Shown here: in pieces, positions 54,475 to 64,000 of the stretch
Numbering within the stretch: the stretch's first letter is position 1
Layout: every line of letters begins with the position of its first letter
From: Triticum aestivum
Lineage: Eukaryota > Streptophyta > Magnoliopsida > Poales > Poaceae
Reading direction: 5' to 3'
Assembly: GCF_018294505.1 (NCBI RefSeq)
Contig: NC_057811.1
Span: 23,951,483 to 24,015,482 of the forward strand
DNA length: 64,000 nucleotides
Translations under genes and position numbers: made by a program
Notes under the pieces: generated by a model
What the model was told of the DNA's origin: nothing
Database searches by the model: none
What the model saw: only the letters and a program-made list of their open reading frames with translations

Positions 54475-56674
54475 AACAGAACACCTCGCTCTTATGAAAA
54501 TTGATTTTTAAGCCAGACAATTGTTCGAAGAGACATAAGATAAGTTTCATGTTACGTGCCTTAGCCATGTCATGTTCCATGAAAAGAATAGTGTCATCAG
54601 CATATTGTAGAATGGACACCCCTCCATCAACCAGATGAGGAACTATGCCCTCTACATGGCCATGTTGCTTGGCCCTGCCAATAATGACGGCCAACATATC
54701 TGCCACAATATTGAACAGAAGAGGTGACATGGAATCCCCTTGTCTCAACCCCTTATGCGTCTGGAAGTAGTGACCGATGTCATCGTTCACCTTAATTCCG
54801 ACACTACCTTTCTGGACTTGAGTATCCACCTGGTGCCTCCAGGTTTCACTAAAACCCTTCATGCGCATTGCCTGCTGAAGAAAAGGCCATTTTACTTTAT
54901 CATAAGCCTTCTCGAAATCCACTTTTAAGATAACCCCATCTAGTTTCTTCGAGTGAATCTCATGAAGTGTTTCGTGTAAGACAACCACTCCTTCGAGTAT
55001 GTGTCGTCCAGGCATGAAAGCTGTCTGACTAGGTTGAACCACTGAGTGAGCAATTTGTGTCAATCTATTGGTTCCTACCTTTGTGAAAATTTTAAAACTC
55101 ACATTCAGCAGGCAAATGGGTCTGAATTGTTCTATCCGGACCGCCTCATTCTTCTTGGGTAATAACGTTATCGTACCAAAGTTAAGATGAAACAACTCTA
55201 AATGGCCATCAAAAAAATCGTGAAACATAGGCATAAGATCATCTTTAATGATATGCCAACATTTCTTATAGAATTCAGCTGGAAACCCATCCGGTCCCGG
55301 TGCTTTATTCGGCTTCATTTGAGTTATGGCCAGGTGAACTTCTTTTTCAGTAAACGGTGCAGAGAGAACATCGTTCTCCGCTACCTGTAACTGAGGTATA
55401 TCATCAATCACAGACTCATCAAGAGCCACCGTGGAAGTATTCGGAGGTCCAAAAAGGCTTTTATAATAGTTGGAAATATACGTTTTCAGATTTTCATGCC
55501 CCACTATTGTCCCCTCGTCCTGTTCAAGCTGAATGATCTTCTTTTTCCTATGTTTACCATTTGCAACCATATGGAAGAACTGTGTGTTGTCGTCCCCTTG
55601 GACAACCTTAAGCGTTTTCGCACGCAACGCCCACTTGAGTTCCTCCTCTCTCAGGAGAGCACGTAGGCCTTGCTCCGCCTCTGACTTAGTGCGATGCTCA
55701 TTAACAGAAAGAAGAGTGGTTTCAGCCTTTACATCTAGTGCCTCAATGAGTTGAGTTAGACGTTCTTTTTTCTGCTTATAGATCCCACTCTCATTCCTGG
55801 CCCATCCTCTCAGAAATTGTCGGAGATGTCTAATCTTATTCTGCCATCTGTCGACATGTGTCCTTCCCGTAACCGGCTTAACCCATTCGCATGCAATCAT
55901 CTCCATAAATCCTTCTCGCTCAAACCAGCTTTGCTCGAAGGAGAAGGAATTTTTGTTTGCAACATGGGTAGCCTCTCCCGAATCTAAAAATAGTGGTGTA
56001 TGATCCGAGATCGCTCTCTGCATCGCATGAACCGACACCAACGGATATTTTTGTTCCCACTCCACACTAGCAAGTACCCTATCCAACTTTTCATAAGTCG
56101 GAACAGGTAACGAATTGGCCCATGTAAACTGTCTACCGGTGAGCTCAATTTCTCTCAAATTGAGGCTCTCGATAATCATGTTAAACATCATAGACCAACG
56201 TCCATCGAATCTGTCATTATTCTTTTCTTCTCGTCTCCGAATGATATTAAAATCCCCTCCGACTAGTAGTGGCAGATTTTCATCTCCACAAATCCGCACT
56301 AAATCGGCAAGAAAATCAGGTTTAAATTCAGATTGCGCTGCCCCATATACCGCAACTAGCGACCATCGGAACCCATCCAATTTTGATCTCACCCTGAATT
56401 TAACCGAAAAATCTCCCTGCACTACATTAAGCACCTCTAATGTCTCACACCGTACTCCTAGTAAAATCCCGCCGGATCTTCCTCTAGGAGGTAGAATGTG
56501 CCAGTCAAAATCGATACCATTGGAGAGGGTTTGAAGGAATTGGGATGTGAAATTATCTCTTCCAGTTTCCAAAAGTGCAACGAAATCTAAGTGATGCTCT
56601 AACGTTGTCTCTGCTAAGAACCGTTGTTTAGCCAAGTCTGCTAGACCTCTGCTATTCCAAAAGATTCCTTTCAT
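54424..56674 (-). pseudogene. LINE ORF2, endonuclease and reverse transcriptase
   Basis: Starts [14 protein letters not shown]-type endonuclease with N7, E36 (LLETG), GGDFN and ISDHTPL. RT follows with NKAPGPDGFPAEFYKKCW, VDFEKAYDKVKW, GLRQGDSMSPLLFN and YADDTILF (catalytic DD). After CFGEAKDEEHTYRQLFGC the frame shifts and ends soon after. The ATG overlaps the ORF1 stop in an ATGA, which suggests stop-start coupled translation. Confidence 0.85.
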
Positions 56675-59600
56675 AAGTCATCATGAAATTTTTTCTTAAG
56701 TTTAACTCTAGCACTTCTACGTACTGCCGAAGCAGGATAAATTTTCCTCTTCCAGGGTCGTTTGGGCTTCTCCTCAACACCCTGCGGGACGATAATATTA
56801 TCCATGACAGACACTGTCTCATCTATCAAGAGAGGCTCTACCGTGTCTGTGTTCTCAACATCCTCCTCATCCTCAGCCTCGACACTAGGCAACAGATTGT
56901 TACATATATTTGCAAGATCATTAATTCCTAAATTATTCATGTCATTGTCATTCATAGGTTGAATAGAGGCAAGATTACGAATGATCTCAGAAGCCCTCTC
57001 CGCTTCCAAGTCTAAAAGATCATTAACGGATGTGACGACCTCGGTTTCATTTGATCCCAAAGAAATGCCTAAGTCGTTTGCCTTATCAACTATTTCATTC
57101 TCAGAGAAGTATAAAATGGAACAACTTTTATCAAAAGACGTACCTGCAGTAGTCTCGGCGTGACGAAGCATGGCGGCCCTCTTGGCACGCGCTAGCTGCA
57201 GGTCGTCCGCACCCGGCTGTCCCTGGATCCGGTTGCTGACACGCCTGCCAGCCGTCACCGGATCCGCAATCCCACCAAAAGCGATGAGCTCCTCCGTGGT
57301 CCTGTCGCGAGTGGTGCGGTCAGGACTCCCATGCCCCTCCCTTATCATCGGTGAAGGAGGGTAAGGCGTGGTGGAGTGAACCTCCGCTGCAAGTGGCAAG
57401 GGGGAGGAGGATCGTGGAGCCGCCTGCTCACTGATCCCATCCCCCTTATCACCCACGGAAACCGTCGATCCTCGGCCACCCTGCTCGGTGCAATACTGCG
57501 GAGGGGTTGCGACACGGGACTCCTTCCCGCATCTCATCCCCGGCTCGCCACTGTGGATGGTGCGGTCCTGTGGAGGGGTTATAGCACGGGGCTCCTGCCC
57601 GCACCTCACCCCCCTCGCGACCGAAGACGGCGAAGTGGGAAGAACGCTATAGACCTCCTGTCCAGGCGCCCCTCCCGCGGCCAACCCCTCAGGGGCGACC
57701 CGCGCCCCGGGTGTATACTCCGTAGTCGTCACATCGCCGACTAGACTCGGCACTGGTGGCAGCTCAAGCTCTGTCGGGTCGTCTGCCTCGACCCTGGTGC
57801 TCCATAACCGGCTAGGAGCCGACCCTGGTGAAAAAGAACCAAAGCGAAGCGTGTTCATCGGAGTAGTGGACGGGGGCGCCTCTTTGGTAGAGCTGGCTAC
57901 CTTATCTGGCTGTGTATCAGGCCCCTTATCCGCCTCCGGCAGTGTATCATCAGCCCCCTTCTCCTGGTTCCCGGGTGCGCCGCCACCCTCAGTCGTATCC
58001 ATGTCTTGTGTCCCAGCCCCATCCTCGGAAACTGCAGTATCCTCAATCTCAAGCTCTAAGACATAAGTGACTCCAGCATGTGTCCATCTGACCACGTCTG
58101 GTATATGCTCAACACTCACAACACTGACCAACAGCCTCGCAGCATTTTGTGCGCGAGTGAATGGCATGTCAACCTTTTCTGTCTTACCAATGAGACCACC
58201 CAAACTCCAAGCAATCAGAAAATGTTTTACATATTTAGGTGGCACGCCATAAAAACGAACCCACACCTTCTCTAAAGGTGTACCCTCAGGTTCTTCCTGT
58301 TTCCACTCGTCGAATGCGATAACAATGTTTGTGCTCGTAACTCTGCATAAACCCCACTTAAGAAAATGCATCTGATCCTCTTTAGTGGGAAAGTCAACCT
58401 TATAAGACTGACCTTCTAACTGCTCCAGATGCCACTGATAATTACCCGGCACTAACTCACGCAACTGTCTGATCTGAGCCTCGGTCAACTGTCCATTAGT
58501 GACTCTGATAACTACCGGGAAGGAACTCTCAACCATTTGTGGTAGAGGATCCACCTCCGGTGTCTCAAAAAACATCCGCTCCTTACAGCAGACCCCGAAA
58601 ATGTTAATGCCAGGCTTAGGACCGGAAAGGAGAGGGCATTCCCCGGTCACATGCTGGGATCGGAGGCAATAATCGCAAAGCTCATTCGAACACTCTGCCA
58701 CGAAATGACCCAGTTCACCACATCTATAGCAAGGTAGCTTTTTCTTCTTAATTGCCCACTTATTAAGTTTCTCTCCCTCAGATTTTTCCGTCCCTTTAGC
58801 AATCTTACCGGCGCCGGATGCTACCGGAACGGTGACTGCTGCCAACACTTTGACTGCATCCACCGCAGCCGTGGGCAACGAGGGTGAAATGGCTGTCGTA
58901 GTAGCTGTGTGGTTGAGCTCCGCTCCTGTAGATGAGTCGGCAACGTGTGGTGGAGGTGGCTGTCGTGGTGGAGGTGGACGCCTGCCCCTCCCGCCCCTCC
59001 GATAGCCCCCTCGGTAGCGGTCATTGGGACCGGAGACGCCCTCAACAAAATCACCGGGTGGACCTTGAAAATGTCCTAGACCGTCCCCATTGTGCCAGTT
59101 GGAACCGCGGCCGCCACCGGATGATGATCCACGGTGCATACCCGGACCATATGCGTCATATCCGTCGTCTCCCCACTGTCCATAACGGTTGTACCTCGGA
59201 CCATCTCTGTTGTATCCACCCCGCCCTTGACCATCCCATCCATTGTTAGCACCGCGACCCCTGCCAAGGGCCGGCACCTTTGCTACTGGCTGCTATACCG
59301 TGTCATCAGTCTGACTTGCGATAACCCGCGGATGCGTCAGAGATCCACGCGTGGGTGGTTGAGCACCACGGCCAGCAGCTGCTCCGGTTGGCTGCGCCTG
59401 GGGTATGAGCCCCCCACGTCCAGCAGCACCGCCATTGTTGGCGATGGGAACGGCACGGCCGCCCCCGGCAGCTCCCGCAGCAGCGACGGGCGGAGCGCCA
59501 CGCCCGACCCCAGCGGCAGCAGTGGCACCAACGACGGGAGGCGGCCCTCGCTTGCTGGGCGGCGCCCCGCGTCCAACCATGCGGCCGGAGCAATAGATCC

Positions 59601-60252
59601 TCCGCGCGCGGCCCTCGCCCAGCGTAGGGAAACCTGAATCGCTAACCCTAGGCGCAGCAACGATAGGCGGCGGTGACGATACAGGCACACATGTACGTGC
59701 TGGATCGGGCAAGGCTTGGACTCCTAGCTGGGCCTCGCCCGAGTCTAAGGAGCCCACGACCGTTTCCGCATCCAACACAATCTCAGGACCCAATAACGAA
59801 TTCAAACGGGCCCATCTGGCAGTTCGAATCTCGCTCATCGACCTCGCCACCGGCGACCTATGCGGCGGTGACGATCGACTCTTCTTTCCTTTCTTCTTCT
59901 TTCGAGTAACAAGAGTCCAAGAATCTGGCAAATAATCTGATAGAGTGACGGGTTCGCGGAATACCTTAGGAATTGGACCGATCCAAGGCTTCATTTTTGG
60001 CTTGACATTTTGAAATTTCGAAGGACGATGATCTGGTGCCCCACTGATCGCCGGCGTCTCCGTCGGTTCCGTACCCTGTGGACACACCGCAGTACGTGAG
60101 AAGCTGTGATCTTCCCCTTGATCCTCATCGTCGCTGTCAATAAGAGCCCAAAATCGCCCTCCCGGTTTTCCTTGAAGCATCGTTTCCGTCAGATCAATCA
60201 GCTCCGGTTTCTTCGGACAAAGATCCACCTGCACACATTCATCAACCAGCAC
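56671..60252 (-). pseudogene. LINE ORF1 (nucleic-acid binding protein) with one internal stop
   Basis: One frame of about 1193 codons interrupted by a single TAG at 59295-59293; the downstream part is open for 868 more codons in the same frame. N-terminal part has LIDLTETMLQGKPGGRFWAL and a Gly/Ala/Pro-rich region. After the stop come RGG-type repeats, the zinc knuckle [14 protein letters not shown] and a second CxxC motif ([14 protein letters not shown]), then a DUF4283-like region ([19 protein letters not shown]). The TAG replaces what is probably a Gln codon (C-to-T). ORF1 proteins bind LINE RNA in the particle. The start at 60252 is the first ATG and may not be authentic. Confidence 0.75.
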
Positions 60253-60475
60253 GTCAAATCCATCAATCTTTTATTTCAGTTTATTTTATTCTTTAATACA
60301 TTTTACCTCCTGGATACTTTGTAATTATTCAAGTTATAATTATAATAATCTTTCTTATTTCCTATTTAGATGTGTTTCCATTTCATATATATGCGCATCC
60401 TTGTTATATATTTTGCTATTAGGGCATATAGCTATTTAAATTTGCAGGGCAGAAACAGGTACATCAAGAAAAAAA
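60253..60475. other. AT-rich spacer right of the LINE
   Basis: May include the LINE 5' leader; no element end or gene recognised. Confidence 0.4.
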
Positions 60476-60479
60476 ATCA

Positions 60480-60850
60480 ACCAAAACTATGCCGAAGGCT
60501 TTGCCGTCGGCATAGATTGCCACCAAGAGTACCTAGGCGACGACACGTGGCAAATATATGCTGACGGCAAAGCCTTTGGCATAGGGTTGCGCTCGCCGAT
60601 GCCAGCACGTGTTCGGACAGTGGCAGGCAAACAATGTCGTATGTTTTCTTTGCCGATAGTAAAGCTATGCCGACAGCCATTCGGAAAGCCGTTAGCATAG
60701 GCCTTTATGTCGATGGTCTGACAAAGAGACGCCGACGTGATCTACGCCGATGGCCCTATGTTGACGGCTGTCGTCGGCATTGCCATATGCTGACGGGATC
60801 CGGTTCTATGCCGAGGCCATCGGCAAAGGAGATCATTCTGGTAGTTTTGC
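60480..60850. repeat. CACTA-like subterminal repeat debris
   Basis: Repeated CTATGCCGA and GACGGCAAAGC / CTTTGCCGTCGGCAT motifs in both orientations, as in the subterminal regions of several grass CACTA families. No intact terminus seen. Confidence 0.6.
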
Positions 60851-60859
60851 TGATCTAGG

Positions 60860-61600
60860 AGAGGGGTTACAGGGTTGAACATATGATTGTCTCTAGAGGA
60901 AGCAAAGTTGCATCCGGTTTGCACAATCACGCCATTCAGGAGATGCTGCCTCATTCCAGTTTGACTCGCTCGCAAATCCTAGTGCTCCTGCTCTCATCTT
61001 CCTCTCCTACACTGGCACAGAGAAGCGGGATACCAAGATGGTCTGAGGACGTAGTGTCGTGCGAGCAGAGGAGAGATGCGCATCCATGGGTTCAGTGGTC
61101 GGGGCAATGAAGGTACACGGGAAGGTTACGTTGTTGTTGTTCTCGTTGGCATGTAGGAGGAGGAGGGATGAGCGGCAGCATAGGGGGGTGAGGTGTCTCA
61201 TCTTCCGCCCCTCTTGTCGACCTTTCAATCTTTGATACCGAGGTTGGTTGCCCGACTGCTCACAGTTGCAAGGGTTTGGGGAGTTGTGGAGTCGTATTCA
61301 ATAAGGAGGCCGCAATATCTATGCGCGGTGAGCGACCTCTAGAAGAAGCGGCCCTCCACATAGGACAGTACTCTGTTTTTTCTGGACGGCGAGGGGAGGG
61401 CATTTCGGTGCTCTACCTCACCTCCTATGCACATGAGGTGTTCGATGAAATGCCCGAGCCACACTAGTTAAGCTTTCTCCTCTCGAAGCTCGACCTCCAA
61501 GCTCCATTTTCCACGAGATTTGCATAGGTTTAGCGGTCCGTCACGTCATGTCCCCGTCTTCACCGCCGTCGATCGCTCGCGCCGATCTCATCGCCGGCAC
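60860..61600. other. Spacer with dispersed repeat
   Basis: 61250-61370 is related to 24963-25085. No gene supported. The right part leads into the leader of the CACTA TNP2 gene. Confidence 0.5.
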
Positions 61601-61900
61601 CATCGTGGTAAGCCTCTTGTTCTTATCTTCTTTCTGAAAGAAAATAATTCTTACTTTAGATAGATACTTGATTAATTATATATAATGCACGCACATGAAC
61701 CGGCAATGGATGTATGGTGATAGACACACCTCCGAGTACGTTAAGGGCGTGCATAATTTTCTCAAAGTGGCTGAGGCAAACAAGCAGAATGGTTTTATGT
61801 GTTGTCCATGCCATAGTTGTGGGAATACGAAGTCTTACTCTAACCGTACCTGCTTTATAAGGGTTTCATGCCACACTATAATGTTTGGACGAGGCACGGA
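61601..61900 (+). pseudogene. 5' fragment of a second CACTA TNP2 gene
   Basis: Leader with a donor-like GGTAAGCC at 61607, then an ATG at 61695: MNRQWMYGDRHTSEYVKGVH, the transposase-associated domain, with CCPCHSCGNTKSY (zinc ligands). A one-base shift near 61850 precedes the continuation GFMPHYNVWTRHG. At 61901 another CACTA element interrupts it. Confidence 0.75.
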
Positions 61901-64000
61901 CACTAGTAGAAAAAGGGCCATTTGTCCCGGTTCATAAGGCCCATCTATCCCGGTTGGGGAACCGGGACTAAAGGGTCGTTACTAATGCCTAGGAATTTAG
62001 TCCCGGTTCTTATACTAACCGGGACAGATGGGCCTCCACGTGGCCGGTGCTGCGAGCCCAGGCAGGAGGCACTTTAGTCCCGGTTGGTGGCACCAACCGG
62101 GACCAATAGGCATCCACGCCTCAGCTGTTCAGGGGCTAGGGTTTTTTTTTCTGAAAGGGGGGTGGATTTGGGGGTTTTGTATGGTTAATTAAGGTGTTTC
62201 ATATATTGTGTTAGGTAGCTAATTAATTAATAGAGAGAAGTGTCCTCTCTTATCTCCATGCTTGGTCGACGCTACGTACTATACGTATAGAGAGGCCCTC
62301 GACACGCTAGCTAGTAAGAAAATGAAGGAAACCATTAAGTACAGAAGTTCGTCATGCATACCGAGAGAAGTGATCGACCTCTCCTTCTCCGAGAGATTGG
62401 TCGAACAACAAGTTTTCGTATTATCTATCCGACGCTACTGGCTACATACATATACAATATGTAAGATCTCTTACAATCCCCTAGCATTTGAACTCAACTT
62501 CCACATGGTATTCTCCGGCTTTATTGATGACGTGGTCAAGAAAGAATCCCGCCAATTCCTCTTGAATTGCTTTCATGCGATCTTGTGGTAGGAGTTCATT
62601 CCGCATCTGCCACGTCTAATTTGAAGAAGGGGGTTAATACATATATATGAATGAAACTCAACAGAAATGATGGTGTAATAAAATGAAATTGTGAATATTA
62701 TTGCTTACGCACTTCATATTGTCTTTTAGAGTAGCCCCGCTTATCTTTGCAAGTCGCGTTGTAGATGAACTCGCACACGTAGTATCCACAATAATCATTC
62801 CCTTGTTCCTGCCACAAGCACTTTACGACAAATAGTTGTCAATCAAACTAATAATGAAGCATTATAAATGGCATTGATGAAAGTAGCTAGAATCAACGGG
62901 AGATGCGCGCAACTAGCTAGCTACTAGTACTTACTTTCGGGTATGTATATCGCAGCTCCTTCGGCAGTCCCGGAGCTTCTGCGGTGAACTGTTTCCAAAC
63001 CCTGCAAGACAAAGAAAATAATTATTACTTGACATATCAGGAAATGAACAAAAAGTTGCCGATATGGTGCGATAATGATCGATTGAACTTACTTGCTGAG
63101 AATTTTAGTCATGTCCGCATAGGTCTCGGGATCTTTTCGTCTCGAGTCTAAGACGCTTACTAGTCCCCGCTCAAGCTTAATCTCCAGGAGAATATAGTGG
63201 AAGCTGCGCACGCATGCATAACTCATCAATTACATTACTATAACCTCACTCGAGTAATAATAAGGGAAACCGAATATGCACACGATAGTGACACTCACTT
63301 GAAGTTGTAAGGAAAGAGTATTAAATCTTTGTTTTGATTTATTAACAATGATTTGAGCAAGTTGGCCTCGGCATCTTTGGCGTTCTTTTTAACCTGAAAT
63401 TCATCTATGAGATTTGTGTTAATGAAACCAATATCATACATTTATGCTTTTCTGCACTTGACGATCTTCAATCTGCATAATATAGTGAGGATAATTATAA
63501 ATACATGCAATGAAAGAGCTGATCTATATATATAGACTTAATGACAGAAGTAGTACTTACAGACAGTAGCAAGTGACCGTTAATTTATCGAGGGCCTTTT
63601 GATTGAAGAACTGGAAGAACTCCTCAAATGGACCATGCAACAGATCAATTCCAACGAGGTCGTGCTTCTCTATAACTCTCAGATACAAAGTATTCGTCCC
63701 CCTAGACTCTCTGCAGGTTTTCATGTACCAGTTTTGGAATCTTCGCATTATCGTTGTTAGAGATTTTTCATCTTTGACGAGAGGCTTCCCGTACTCATAT
63801 CTATGTTCGTCCACCTCCAAGAAATCATAATGTACATCATCGGGCAGGTAACCTCCAAGATTGCTATAACCGGGCACCATCCCCGGAGCATTAGCCACGA
63901 TGTCGCTAGACAATTGAGCGGGGGGCACGATTGGTTCGCTTGTTCGCCAAGCTGGGCAATTTTTTCCCAGCTACTCATCGTTCTTTTAACCTTTGATCAC
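61901..64000 (-). mobile_element. CACTA element, one end, running off the window
   Basis: CACTAGTAGAAAAAGGGCC starts at 61901 inside the TNP2 fragment (GGA precedes, a possible 3-bp duplication). TTTAGTCCCGGTT/AACCGGGAC subterminal repeats follow to 62110. Genes inside read on the minus strand. The same terminus type bounds elements A and B at 49-52.5 kb. Confidence 0.8.
62481..64000 (-). pseudogene. CACTA-encoded Ulp1-like (C48) cysteine protease gene, 3' exons
   Basis: Exons read leftward: >64000-63561 (PPAQLSSDIVANAPG; EVDEHRYEYGKPLVKDEKSL), about 63474-63299 (AKDAEANLLKSLLINQNKDL), 63203-63093 (FHYILLEIKLERG..VLDSRRKDPETY), 63001-62936 (VWKQFTAEAPGLPKEL), about 62820-62713 (GNDYCGYYVCEF) and 62606-62481 ending TAG. 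The His of HYIL, Asp of VLDS and Cys of DYCGYY fit the H-D-C triad of SUMO-type proteases often carried by plant CACTA and Mutator elements. An in-frame TAA at 63444-63442 and a possible one-base loss at the 62936 junction suggest it is broken. Junctions are approximate. Confidence 0.7.

Larger units (their letters stand above)
52811..60252 (-). mobile_element. L1-type LINE retrotransposon, minus strand, degenerate
   Basis: The 3' end is a poly(A) (T run at 52811-52818) preceded by GGCCGGGGGTATACCTCCAT on the minus strand, a typical Triticeae LINE tail. ORF1 is at 60252-56671 and ORF2 at 56674-53170. One stop codon in ORF1 and one frameshift in ORF2 disable it. The 5' end and target duplication were not identified. 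Confidence 0.85.

Noticed and set aside
59134..59909. Plus-strand ORFs opposite LINE ORF1
   Set aside because: GC-rich antisense shadows of the ORF1 Gly/Ala/Pro region.

Overview
This is a stretch of a large, transposon-packed grass nuclear genome, almost certainly Triticeae (wheat, Aegilops or barley type). The evidence is Angela/BARE-type Copia LTRs beginning TG..GGAAATATGCCCTAGAGG, several CACTA families with 3-bp target duplications, Stowaway MITEs with CTCCCTCCGTTCC ends, an L1-type LINE, spliced plant genes with GT..AG introns, and no bacterial features. Everything was read by eye, so exon borders and family names are best judgements.

Layout. 1-6361: 3' part of an autonomous-type CACTA transposon with a TNP2 transposase gene carrying one frameshift, a shortened TNPA-like gene, tandem repeats, dense TTTGCCGTC subterminal repeats and a clean terminus. 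6.4-8.5 kb: diverged copies of an unclassified repeat. 8.9-11.9 kb: a gene island with an F-box/DUF295 gene (minus) head-to-head with a truncated SINA-like ubiquitin-ligase gene (plus). 12.5-13.9 kb: an AP2/ERF-like fragment and a small two-exon coiled-coil gene. 15.37-15.81 kb: a near-palindromic inverted-repeat element. 17.2-21.65 kb: a spliced gene with a TNPA/Transposase_24-like segment, preceded by three E2F-like sites. 21.9-24.5 kb: a CACTA-type end joined to a minus-strand Gypsy gag fragment and LTR. 25.85-26.36 kb: a complete defensin-like gene.

26.46-41.19 kb reads as one PIF/Harbinger-like unit, with matching TAA on both sides, invaded by a plus-strand Angela fragment (LTR plus leader) and a minus-strand Angela array (LTR-internal-LTR-truncated internal). 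44.26-49.01 kb is a young, intact 4.74-kb Copia element with 171-bp LTRs, a CCGCA duplication and an uninterrupted 1449-residue polyprotein. 49.2-52.5 kb holds two copies of one non-autonomous CACTA-like family in opposite orientation, each with its own 3-bp duplication. Both contain a segment that looks derived from the internal promoter half of 5S rRNA. 52.8-60.25 kb is a degenerate L1-type LINE (minus). 60.5-64 kb has further CACTA debris: a TNP2 5' fragment split by another CACTA whose minus-strand genes include a Ulp1-type (C48) protease-like gene running off the window.

Likely functional host loci are few: the defensin-like gene, possibly the F-box and SINA-like genes, the two-exon coiled-coil gene, and the TNPA-like spliced gene. 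The most unusual signal is the 5S-like internal control region carried in inverted orientation by the two CACTA-like elements.
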